64,000 bases of DNA. Origin: Crossaster papposus. Lineage: Eukaryota; Echinodermata; Asteroidea; Velatida; Solasteridae. This document shows, piece by piece, positions 11,596 to 21,277 of this stretch (positions are counted from its first letter, which is position 1; every line of letters begins with the position of its first letter). Location: positions 704,083-768,082 of the forward strand of contig JBAIAA010000077.1 in assembly GCA_037893245.1 (NCBI GenBank). The letters are read 5' to 3'. A program made the translations under genes and the position numbers. The notes beneath the pieces are model-generated. The model ran no database searches. It was not told the origin of the DNA and saw only the letters and a program-made list of their open reading frames with translations.

Positions 11596-12634
11596 TTGTG
11601 CTAGGCCCACAGTGGTTTACTCTTTACACCTTGCCAATTCGTGATATCATCTTGAAACATCATCTGAACTACCATGTCTATGCTGACGATACTCAACTCT
11701 ACATATCCTTCAAGTCTTTACAGGAGCCTGCCGATTCTTCGATTGCAAGACTGGAGCAATGCATCTCTGAGATCCGATGCTGGATGAAAAACAACTTTCT
11801 AAAACTGAACGAGGAAAAAACAGAGTTTCTCCTGTTTGGATCACGCCAACAATTAAAAAAGGTGCCTGTGCCATTTATGACAATCGGTGATGCACAGATA
11901 GCCCCATCGTTGCAGGCCCGGAACTTGGGGGTTATATTTGATTCCGCAATGACATTTAAATCTCACGTTGCTAACACTGTCCGTTTGGCATCATTCCAAA
12001 TTAGAAACATTGGTCGTATTCGCAAGTATTTGAATAGAAGTGCTACCGAGCACATTATCCATGCATTTGTGACTTCACGACTAGACAACGGCAATTCACT
12101 ACTCTACGGACTCCCTCAGAATCAAATATACCTTCTTCAACGTCTTCAGAATACTGCTGCCCGCATCATCACCTTATCTAGGAGGAACTGTCACATAACC
12201 CCCATTTTGAAGGAACTACACTGGCTTCCTGTCTCCCAAAGGATTGTTTTCAAACTCATGCTTCTGGTCCACAAAGCTCTAAACAACAAGGCTCCCTACT
12301 ACATTAAAGAACTACTACATGAATATTCTCCAGCAAGAACTCTTAGATCAAGTAACCAGCAACTTCTCAAGGAACCAATTGCTAAACGAACATGGGGCGC
12401 CAAATCTTTTTCTGTTGCAGCTCCTCGACTTTGGAATTCATTGCCACTTGAACTCAGATCATGCCATTGTACAACTAGGTTCAAATCGCTTCTTAAGACT
12501 TACTTGATGTCACAAATTTTCAAGGATTAATTTACTTACTTACTTACTTTACTTGTTGTTGTCTACAGCGCCTTGAGCACCCTGCAGGGTGGATATGTGC
12601 GCTTTACAAATCTCATTATTATTATTATTATTAT
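11596..12634 (+). pseudogene. CR1/L2-type LINE, 5'-truncated (C-terminal RT and 3' tail)
   Basis: A 310-codon frame (11598-12530) covers the last part of a non-LTR reverse transcriptase. It shows the YADD catalytic box at 11679-11690, then CWMKNNFLKLNEEKTEFLLF, LGVIFDSAMTFKSHV, and the post-RT blocks HWLPVSQRIVFKLM and LWNSLPLELR. These are typical of the CR1/L2/Jockey group. The 5' end stops at the LGP block just before YADD, the truncation expected of target-primed reverse transcription. A short 3' UTR with a hairpin (12568-12602) leads to an (ATT)n tail. The frame is intact over its length, so the insertion is fairly young. It has no endonuclease and cannot move by itself. Confidence 0.9.
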
Positions 12635-12854
12635 GGCTGTCCATAATGTGACCGTTGCGACGTCATCGATTTAAGGACCGAAATCGGGTCTTTCGAGGCC
12701 TAATTTCACCCCTTTGTTCCATTCCCTTGCTCCGACAACATGGATTTTTGAATTCGCAGTGGTTTAATTTATATGTAAGGAAATTTTCATTCTGTTCCCC
12801 GTTAGGTACCACCAGGCAACACGAAAAACGGGGACGTAACACGGCCTACAAGGC

Positions 12855-13150
12855 ACTGTAAGCTCGTAAGCCTGAGAAAACCTGCAGGAGGATGAACGAA
12901 ATGCCAGAAACACCGGGGCGAACCCCTGCTCTTAGCGATAAGCGTGACTGGGTTCTTTACGTGCGTGTCCAGGTTCAATATATACACAATACACACACAC
13001 GGGACCAACTGCTTTACGTCCCATCCGAAGGACGAAGCAATAGTGGTTTAATTGCCTTGCTTAAGGACACACATGTCGACGGCCGGGATTCGAACTCGCT
13101 CTGTGGAACAGAAAACACACGCTCATAACCACTCGGCCACGACACTCCAC
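12855..13150 (-). mobile_element. tRNA-derived SINE, minus orientation
   Basis: Read on the - strand, the head GTCGTGGCCGAGTGGTTATG resembles a tRNA-Leu/Ser A box. It is followed about 30 nt later by GAGTTCGAATCCCGGCC, a good B box. The body continues with CCTTAAGCAAGGCAATTAAA, a block common in animal SINEs. These are internal RNA polymerase III promoter elements. The 3' end fades near 12855. Confidence 0.75.
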
Positions 13151-13161
13151 AAAGACCATAA

Positions 13162-13446
13162 TTAAAGGTATGATACACCATTTGGAGATATTCGAATATA
13201 TTTACTACCGAATTATTAAGAAACATCTTACTCATTTGAAAGTAAATAATTATCCAGCAAAATAATTGCGAAAAAACAAAGATAACATAGGCCTAAGAAT
13301 AACTGCTCGACGCCGGTTGAAAACAATCGCTGTTTTTCGTGCTTTTCTCGGCATCCATGATTGTAAAACTTCGGACATGTCAGTTAAACGATATTTACTA
13401 TAAGATACTCCCCAAATCTACCCATTCATGATAATTCAAGCAAACG
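13162..13446 (-). mobile_element. MITE, TTAAAGGTAG family, copy B (truncated)
   Basis: It starts TTAAAGGTATGATACACCAT and runs through the family interior in reverse orientation relative to copy A (CCGAATTATTAAGAAACATC; CTCGGCATCCATGATTGTAA). It stops at ATGATAATTCAAGCAA without its second terminal repeat. Confidence 0.75.
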
Positions 13447-13809
13447 CGCTCATGTTTAATACCGGTTTCCGAGGAGACGGGCGCAGAGAGCCTCGACTCC
13501 ATGGGCGCGTGCGCGTTCCTTCACTAATTACCCCTGGCCGTGAAGAATACGTAAACGACACTGACTGGCTATTCAGTGCGTACTGCGCTCGTATTTCGAA
13601 AACTGCACACTATTAAATGCGCTCGCGCGCGTTCCTGAAAAAAATCACCGTTGTTATTTTGCAGTTTTCTCCACCGTGACTGCCCTCTGCCCAGTTCGTC
13701 TTATTTTGCCAGAACACCCAACATGTGATTCAATCAAGCAAAATGAGTCTGAAGTCGACCTTGGTAATTTTGTAGTTTCTTGTCGAATTTCTTGTCTTTT
13801 CATTTGAAG

Positions 13810-14456
13810 TAGTTATCGCTTTTTACTACATGATTTTCAGCATTTGGACATCATCTGGCGCTATACTAGAGTCCGAGGGAGTACTACATGCATCATGCCA
13901 AATGTCTTAAATGTGGTTCAACTTCAAGAAGTCACCAAAACCCACAAAAATGCTCAACAAAATACCTCACAATCCCCTTAAATAGCCTTCCATGTGTGTC
14001 CAAGATCATCGTAATGGGCTCCGGGGTACGTACGGGTACTCACGATCAATTCTTGACCTCCAAATCCAGGAAATTCGACGACAGCATTCGAGCGAATACT
14101 GCACACTTTTTGTTAGCCATGATTTTAAACGATCGCATGCCGACCGTACTATATGGAGGAATTATTATTCCTCTACTGGTATACTATACAGTACGGAGGG
14201 GTGCTCAGCTGCGATGTCACAGGTAGAGGTCACGTCAGTGTACCGCTCGCGCGACACGATACACTGACCTGTGAGATCGCATGGAATGCTATTTAGGTTA
14301 TTTTGAGGTATTTTGTTGAGTATTTTTGTAGATTTTGGCGACTTTCTGAACCACATTTAAGACATTTGGCATGATGCATTTAGTACTCCCTCGGACTCTA
14401 GTACTAGCGCCAGCTGCCAGATGATGTCCAAAATAATGTTAAAAAAGCGATTAACT
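13810..14456. mobile_element. Foldback element F1 with arms of about 180 bp
   Basis: The left arm includes TTTGGACATCATCTGGCGCT, ACTAGAGTCCGAGGGAGTAC, CATGCCAAATGTCTTAAATG and AACAAAATACCTCA. The same series returns inverted at 14275-14456. A related, more diverged copy lies at 62749-63345. No transposase is encoded. The central part contains a matching pair, CAGTGTA...TACACTG, around 14236-14270. Confidence 0.8.
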
Positions 14457-14629
14457 CGGACTATTCATTACGCGTATCTGAATTGCATGCAGGTTCCCCA
14501 ATTACATTTTTCACCGAATATGCTGTCATGAGGTTTTTACACAATCAATTATTGCCGTATAGTTTAAATATTGTTCGTTGCCGTAACGAGAAAAATTTGA
14601 AAATGACTTGCGGCTGCTTTAAATTTAGA

Positions 14630-15966
14630 TACCGTAAAACGGGGTGAATAGGGACAATTTTAGCAGTTAAAGAGGTGCACCGCTTTAACTACATGGCCAG
14701 TGGCAAAGATTCTTGTGCTATTTACTGTCCACTCATGTTGCCTTTGCATTGACAGCAAGAAGAAATCTCAGCAGTGTTGGATTTTTTTTTTATTTTTTTT
14801 TATTTGCCTGTTCCTATTCACCCCGACTCGGGGGTGATTAGGAACAAAGTATGAAACACTCTCACTGCTCCTAGTCTACCCCTAGCAGGGGGGTGTAGGG
14901 ACACTAAGTTTGTTTTTAAAAACAACACAATGCTTGCAGAAGCATTTTAACAATTTATAGGAACTTTTAATGGTAAAAATCCACCTTTTTACATTTATAA
15001 AAGAATACAAAACTTCTTTGTACTTTATAGTAGCTTTTGTAGTATACTTCTGGCTTTGGAATGTTGGCACAATGGTTTTAAAGGTAAAAATAATAGAAAA
15101 TAAACTCAGCTCTGTACTTCTGACTTTGGTTTTAACAAAAGTAACCAAAAAATATAATGAATAAAATTAAAACTGCTGCAAACTGCTTACTGGCTGGAAT
15201 GACCTGAAATATACAAATCAAATAAGTTAACTAACAAAAAGGTATGAATAGGAGTAATGTTGGGTGGGGGGGGGGGGGTGTTAGGGAAAAACCAAAGGAG
15301 TGAGAACAAAGACAAACAAACTCCTGGCAAGGAAAAAATCTGAAACAGATGACAAATTGGGGAACAAAATAGAAGTTAATCATTTCCTAGTTGGATGTTG
15401 AGCCCACGTGATTGAATAGTCCGAAGACGATTTATCCAAACTTTCTCCCGGCTGAGGCGGACTGAGTCTTTCCGATGGCAAGTGATTCTATGCCCTGTAG
15501 AATCATACCACATTTGTCAATCTGTATATAAATCTGTATATAAATCTGTCCCTATTCGCCCCGCTTGTTAAGCAAAAATCTGAAAATAAAAGAGAAAATG
15601 AAAAAAAAATATAAGGACTAATGCAAATGATTTCCTTCTCCAACTTCACATGCAAGACAATATTTGTGAGGTCTTGGATGTGAAATCTGATGGTTAGCCC
15701 CAGTGGGTCCGAAGATAGATGCAAAGTTTTGACCACATCGCGATTTGAGACATATTTAAAGACGTCGAAATTTCTTCCATGAAGGGGTAGGAGTTAGTTG
15801 TTTCCCGTCTTGTGAGCCATGGTTGGACAGCTGTAGGCCTATTGTACATAAATAGAAGAAATGAAAAGGATCTGCATTATTACTTAGAAAAGAAAAAAAA
15901 TCAAAAAACTTTTCTGCTTTTTGTTCCTATTCACCTCTGTGTTCCTATTCACCCCGTTTTACGGTA
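14630..15966. mobile_element. 1337-bp inverted-repeat DNA element with TA flanks
   Basis: The left terminus is CCGTAAAACGGGGTGAATAG and the right terminus is the inverse, CTATTCACCCCGTTTTACGG, with about 26 of 27 positions matching. TA is on the outside of both, consistent with a TA target duplication (IS630/Tc1/mariner-like insertion). Inside, CCTATTCACCCCG-like words recur near 14811, 15548, 15927 and 15946, suggesting sub-terminal binding sites. Internal sequence is AT-rich with no transposase, so this is a non-autonomous copy. Confidence 0.75.
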
Positions 15967-16114
15967 GCCACTTAATTTGTTCTAGAAAAAAAAGGCACCT
16001 ATGCTATATCATACTAATATAATAATGTGCCTTCTAAGTTTAGTGGAGATATTGTTTTTTGACCCCCCCAACTAAATAGGATTGGGATTAGGCTTTTTGA
16101 GGTCATTCTTTGTG

Positions 16115-16312
16115 TTAAAGGTAGTATACATCATCGCGATCGCGAATTTTTCTTCATAAAAATCTATTTATCAGAATAATTACAGGATATCTAGCGCAAT
16201 CATTTTGCTGGATGCCTAGAATCAGTATTTACTTTCATACGAGTACAATATTTCTTAATAATTTGGGTGTAAAATATTTTGATATCTGCAAATGGTGTAT
16301 ACGACCTTTAAA
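16115..16312 (+). mobile_element. MITE, TTAAAGGTAG family, copy C (internal deletion)
   Basis: It keeps both ends (TTAAAGGTAGTATACATCAT and ATGGTGTATACGACCTTTAA) and the right-half interior (GGATATCTAGCGCAATCATT), but it lacks most of the left half. Length is about 198 bp compared with 420 bp in copy A. Confidence 0.75.
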
Positions 16313-16645
16313 CAATAAATTTATCCAAAAAGCTTTTAGTTTCAGAGCTGACCCACAGCTCATACTAGTGCATGACATTATTTAGGATTATACACACTTC
16401 TTGCTAGTTCTGTATATTCTGGTTGGCTGACACACGGTCACGCGGGGTTAACTAATATTAGTCTAGTGCATGAGATTTGAATTTGCGGGAAATACGTGTA
16501 GTTCTCGAAGCGGGCAATAGACTTAAAATTTTTGACTGGTTACAGCGCCCTCAAGAGGTTTGCCAGGGTCATCTTAATATGAAAAATGGCGGCGTCTGGA
16601 TCGGATCACGATTATTTATATTTTGGACCAAGGTGTTATAAAAAA

Positions 16646-16827
16646 ACATATGAACTGGCATGATTTGGTCACTAGAACACATCTATCCCCCCCTCAGGCC
16701 TGTGAGTGACAAGAAGGGGGACCTATCATGTAGGGGACCTAAATAGGTCCCCCTTCTGGTCACTCAAAGTCCCTCGGGGAATAGACGTGCTCTAGTGTCT
16801 TAGTGACCTCATTGCCAGTTCATATGT
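16646..16827. repeat. 182-bp imperfect palindrome
   Basis: The outer arms ACATATGAACTGGCA and TGCCAGTTCATATGT are inverted. The pairing continues through GGTCACTAG/CTTAGTGACC and AGGGGGACCTA/TAGGTCCCCCTT near the centre. It lies about 140 bp upstream of the F-box/WD40 exon, in what should be its last intron or 5' region. Confidence 0.8.
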
Positions 16828-16969
16828 GTATACTATTTATTAAAAAATGTTTACTCGCCAATAAACGTGATCCTACATAAAGATCATATGCGTGTGTATA
16901 ATAACTAATTGCAGACGTACTCCCTAGTATTAAAACTAATTCAAACAAATGTTCTTTCCTTTTCTTCAG

Positions 16970-18403
16970 AGTGGAGACAATGCAATTGAAGGGCTACAGA
17001 CAGTGAATATGAAGGAACAAGAACGTAACATTTACATTGCCCGGTCAGCATCGTTGCTTGACGATGTGAAAGCTTTCTTGATGCTCGACATCCCAGGATT
17101 GCTTCCAGAGGAGCTGACGGAAAGGATATTAGCATTTCTGTCCGCAGAGGACCTGTGTCGTGCTGCCTTGTGCTCCCGAGTATGGAGGAAGAGGACAAAC
17201 AACGATGTCCTGTGGCATCAGTTATGTAAACAGAGAAGATGGCAACGTTACAACACAGTTGTTGACCTGAGTCAAGAAATTCCATTTAGTCCCTCCTTCA
17301 CAAACATCTCGCACACCACCCCAACATTTCACTTCGACAACATCTTAACGGAGCCCAAATCCTTGTCGCCCACCTGCAACTGGAAGCAGGTTTACATGAG
17401 GGCGTGGCACCTAGATCAGAACTGGCGCAGAGGGCGGTACCGTGTAGCACCGGTGATGCGCGGTCACCGGGAGAAAGTGACGTCTTTGGACTGCAACGGA
17501 AGCATTCTGGTCAGTGGGAGTGTCGACAAGACTGTCCGAGTCTGGAACCTCGTGAGCGGCATGTGTATTCGCATGTTAGATGGACACACCGATGCGGTGA
17601 CGTGTTTGAGACTGAAGGATGACATCGTCGTGACGGGATGCTCGGATGGCTTTGTTAGGGTCTACGACTCGCGGACTGGTCGATGTCAAATGGTATTCAG
17701 CGGCCATGATAGAGGTATTGAATGCCTCTGTATTGAGGGAGAAAACGTCATCAGTGCCTCCGGAGACAGATCGATCAGGGTGTGGTCCCTGTCTGGAGGA
17801 ATCTGTACTCAGATACTCCGAGGGCACAGTGATGACATCGAGGCTATAAGTTGCAAGGGTAACCTCGTCGTCAGCACATCTTGGGACATGACATTAAAGT
17901 TGTGGGACATCGGTCACCTAGGGGAGTGCTTGCATACCTTCAATGGGCACACTGAAGTTGTTTTCTGTTGTCAGTTCAACGAGAGGATCGTAGTGAGCGG
18001 TAGTGGTGATAGCCTGGTTAAGGTTTGGAGCGCCAAGTCCGGCGAATGTCTCAGGACATTGGAGGGGCACGGCGGAGACGTGTACTGCCTGTGCTTCAAT
18101 GACGACATCATCGCGTCAGGATCGGCAGATAGTACAATACGATTGTGGACCCACACGGGGGAACTGCTTAAAGTCATGCACGAGCACATCGGAGTTGTAC
18201 GTTGTATGTGCCTCCTTGGCGACAGGCTGGTATCCGGCGGCGATCGGAAGAAAATTGTAGTCTGGAATGCCAACAATGGTGACCTGTTGAACGTTGTCCA
18301 TCGGAATCCTAGTCTGCTGCACATCATGTGGATGAATGATACACGTCTGGTTACGGCCTCTCCTGAATCACCAGGAACTTTAACTGTCATGAGCTACTGG
18401 TAA
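16970..18403 (+). CDS. F-box/WD40 repeat protein (Fbxw7-like), terminal exon
   Basis: The open frame ends in TAA at 18401-18403. A polypyrimidine tract and TTTCTTCAG acceptor at about 16955-16969 make 16970 the likely exon start, in phase 0. The first in-frame ATG inside the exon is at 17009; from there the protein is 464 residues. An F-box (LPEELTERILAFLSAEDLC and following, about 17099-17235) is followed by the linker WKQVYMRAWHLDQNWRRGRY. Then come seven WD repeats with GH...WD/WN/WS ends (from about 17453), and an eighth, degenerate blade that ends MSYW. F-box proteins of this layout recruit SKP1-CUL1 through the F-box and hold phosphorylated substrates on the propeller for ubiquitination. 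The NWRRG linker and blade pattern resemble Fbxw7 most, but the substrate is not inferable. Upstream exons were not identified. Confidence in the family is high; orthology is open. Confidence 0.9.
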   Translation, partial: SGDNAIEGLQTVNMKEQERNIYIARSASLLDDVKAFLMLDIPGLLPEELTERILAFLSAEDLCRAALCSRVWRKRTNNDVLWHQLCKQRRWQRYNTVVDLSQEIPFSPSFTNISHTTPTFHFDNILTEPKSLSPTCNWKQVYMRAWHLDQNWRRGRYRVAPVMRGHREKVTSLDCNGSILVSGSVDKTVRVWNLVSGMCIRMLDGHTDAVTCLRLKDDIVVTGCSDGFVRVYDSRTGRCQMVFSGHDRGIECLCIEGENVISASGDRSIRVWSLSGGICTQILRGHSDDIEAISCKGNLVVSTSWDMTLKLWDIGHLGECLHTFNGHTEVVFCCQFNERIVVSGSGDSLVKVWSAKSGECLRTLEGHGGDVYCLCFNDDIIASGSADSTIRLWTHTGELLKVMHEHIGVVRCMCLLGDRLVSGGDRKKIVVWNANNGDLLNVVHRNPSLLHIMWMNDTRLVTASPESPGTLTVMSYW

Positions 18404-18785
18404 ATTGCAATCCTGAACTGTGACGTCAAAATCTATTCTTTCCAATGACTAGTTTGCTGTGGTCTTGAATTGCGTGCACTTTAACCCTAACCTTCCAGGG
18501 TATATTTTGGCTAGCAACATGCAGCAAGATCCATTAGGTCAAAATTCTCAAGGTCAAATTACCTCAGAGTCTGTGGTCACCCAACGCAGCAGAATCCATC
18601 TCTGGTATTGTTCAATGGGGACTACATGTAGCTCTCATTAGTCTTAGACTGTGGTCATTTATGCACTGGTGTCGACTGCTGAATGCATAAAAGTGCACCA
18701 GAGTTTGTTTCCTGGTGCTGCTTCTGGCAGGGTTAGAAGTTCATAATTTTGTTTATCTCACTGAGCATTTTTTTCTCTGCAAAAC

Positions 18786-18791
18786 ATTAAA
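18786..18791 (+). promoter_or_regulatory. Candidate poly(A) signal ATTAAA for the F-box gene
   Basis: ATTAAA lies 383 bp after the stop codon. No AATAAA was seen in the 450 bp between the stop and the transposon at 18881. The 3' UTR from 18404 shows no other feature. Confidence 0.35.
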
Positions 18792-18880
18792 AGTGCAAGA
18801 TGGAAAAACTTGATAGTGTTTTGCTGGGGGCCGTTGTGCATGTACTGTGCTAGAAAAACACTGGGTGTACTGTATTTTTA

Positions 18881-19757
18881 ATGGACCGATCCGGCCTGTC
18901 AATCACTACGCGCGCATTGACCAATAAGATTACGAGTTTTGTTCAGGTAACTTGGCAACGGTTGCTACAGGCGTGGTCCGCCATTAGCCATTAGCTCGGT
19001 CAAACTATCACATGTGGTTAGAAACGTGTACACAAACAAATGGCTTCGGTACAAAAAAGCACCGTATTTGACAATCAAAATACGGCTTTATGGAGTTTTA
19101 AAAATTGTCAAAAATATGCATGAAATGGTCATGAAATATGTAAATAACACGCTGGTACTCGGATTACGACATCATTTTTCCCCGTTAAATACCAAAACAA
19201 ATCTCGAAAATGAGAATTACCGTTGAACTCGTGTGACGTGAACGGCGGGAATGTCAAGAAGATAAACAAGGTCAGAGCAGTGCAGTTAAAGGTAGGATCG
19301 ATAGGGGCCAATGTAGAGTTAATAGTAATGCTCTACATGTATAGCAGTCTATTAATTAGGCTATGGTTTAATCCTGTTGTGACAAAATACGTGATTTATT
19401 CCAGTACCGGTATAGTGACTTACCAAGCAACACTTACATGTACACCGTCCATATAAATTGACATGCATGCATGCTTCATTTCCCCCAACTGCAACTTAAC
19501 CATCCTCCATATGTACTGTTCATACCGTTCCTTAAAATAATGGTCAGAATCCTTTTAGTTCGCCCGCTAGCTTAGTGATAGTAATTTTGTCCCCGCCTAA
19601 AGTTTAAATCAACATTTTCGTTGTACGTGTTCTACGCCTAGTCTACACGTACATGTACTGTACATCATGTACATGTACGCAACTTGACCGAGGTAATGGC
19701 GTCGCCATGCCGTTGCTAAGGTGGGCGGGGCTTATGGTCAAATCTGGATCGGTCCAT
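18881..19757. mobile_element. Possible inverted-repeat element, short TIR
   Basis: The termini ATGGACCGATCCGG and CTGGATCGGTCCAT are inverted with one mismatch. Just inside, both ends have GGCAACGG-like words (GGCAACGGTTGC; CCGTTGCTAAGG). Interior sequence is AT-rich, with no transposase. No target duplication is apparent, which keeps the confidence moderate. Confidence 0.45.
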
Positions 19758-20129
19758 TGTCAAAGCAACTAAACATTATAAGTTGTAATGAAGTTTGTGA
19801 CGATGCAGGTCGCTTTGCTTTTGGACAATGATAGTGTCTTTGTAAAGATTTTAATATTTTAGAAACACATTTTACTGTTTTAAATTTATACGGTGGTTGC
19901 GTATGCAGCTGTTGAATTTTTTATAAGCCAACTTTCATCTACACATTCCTTGATAGGATCACCTACATATACATCCCCAGGTAATGAGATTACATACATC
20001 TCCACTCCTACAGCCCCCTACCCTGAATATATAAATCCTTTATATCCCTGCATCCTCGACCCTCCAGCCAGATGAAATGTTCTGTACCCTCCAACACACC
20101 AAGCCCCACCTCCGCTCCCAAGAATCTTT

Positions 20130-20213
20130 AACCTGGCACACCGTAGTCAGCGTACCCTATCCTCGGATGAGACCAAAGTTCTGTCGTTGGGCATGAACTT
20201 TGTCCTATTACCC
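20130..20213 (+). pseudogene. Penelope-like retroelement fragment (N-terminal RT motif)
   Basis: The frame reads LSSDETKVLSLGMNFVLLP and then stops. The pattern 'L-(D/E)-E-x-x-V/L-L-S-x-G-L/M-N-F' is the conserved start of the Penelope-like reverse transcriptase region. The next 190 bp (to about 20400) can be read as P-E-rich sequence in another frame. The rest of the RT is missing, so this is an internally deleted scrap. Its 3' neighbour at 20458 has a hammerhead-like motif, which is common in Penelope-like elements. Confidence 0.45.
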
Positions 20214-20457
20214 TAATCATCACCTATTGAAGAGATCCAACGCACCGAGCCCACCCTCTACCATCTTGACAAGACTGCTGCATGCTCACGAGATCCGTCT
20301 GCAGATCAACCAAGCCCAACATTTCCAGACAAGACCGGTCAGGCTTCACATCACTATGCGTACTCCTGTGGAGTTGCATCCTTTACACGCTTCATCGCCT
20401 CAGTAATCATCCAGCATCCTTTGTACATGTATATGCTTCATCGTTGGAATCTGTCTC

Positions 20458-20488
20458 CTGACGACAGGCAGATCATACTGTCTGAAAC
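20458..20488 (+). ncRNA. Hammerhead-ribozyme-like core motif (candidate)
   Basis: CTGACGA is followed by a hairpin (AGGCAG, loop ATCATA, CTGTCT) and then GAAAC. CTGANGA, stem II and GAAA are the invariant parts of a hammerhead ribozyme. An extra C sits between CTGACGA and the stem, and I could not pair stems I and III convincingly. It may be a decayed copy or a chance match. Confidence 0.3.
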
Positions 20489-21105
20489 GTTGAGTTCCTC
20501 CGGTTCGTTTTAGAACCACACATCTCACTATTACAGTGGTGTGACCGCAAACTACTTATCTTATTTATGACTTGGAAACAATTGTTGCCAATTCTCAAAC
20601 AAGGATGGTACTCGAACCACACGTTTCGACTTCTTTTTAGGACTCCTATTTTACAACTTGACCTCAAATGACCTTTACATGCAAGTTTTCATATTGAATC
20701 TACGTTTGATTGAAAATGAACTTCAAACGACACCATTTTTACAATTCCAGCTTCTTTTATAACTTGACGTTAAATGACAACCATCACATGAAGGTGACAA
20801 TATTGCATCCATGACCTATATTGCAATTGTACTTCACTTGGACTTTGCATAAGACCAACTTTAACCAAAATGCCACATACATACAGAAATATTGATTGCA
20901 TAGTCTCTCTCTCTCTTCAAACTTGGTTCTGGTATGGCGAGACAAAAATATCAAGTTTGCATTAGAAACTACAAGCCACTCTCACTAATTATAGTGTATT
21001 GTGAGACGTGATGAGGACTGCAGATCATTGTAAGGAATAAGGCAAGTGTTCTTTTATTTAGAGGAAGTGGGTTGCTTATAACTGTTCAAACTTGTGTTCA
21101 TAACC

Positions 21106-21271
21106 TACGGAAGCGTATCGAGGACACGACCAAAAAAAGTTTTCCGGACCACTATTTCTCCTGGGCGAATTACTGTCCATGAATCAGAACACACGGTAAT
21201 ACTATCACCATTTCGATAGTAATCTGCCTGGGCAAAACTTTGTTTGGTCGTGTCCTCAATACGCTTCCGTA
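21106..21271. mobile_element. 166-bp MITE with flanking duplication
   Basis: TACGGAAGCGTATCGAGGAC continues with ACGACC and is mirrored at the right end by GGTCGTGTCCTCAATACGCT plus TCCGTA (25 of 26 positions match). The direct repeat ATAACC stands on both sides (21100-21105 and 21272-21277). No coding sequence is present. Confidence 0.8.
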
Positions 21272-21277
21272 ATAACC

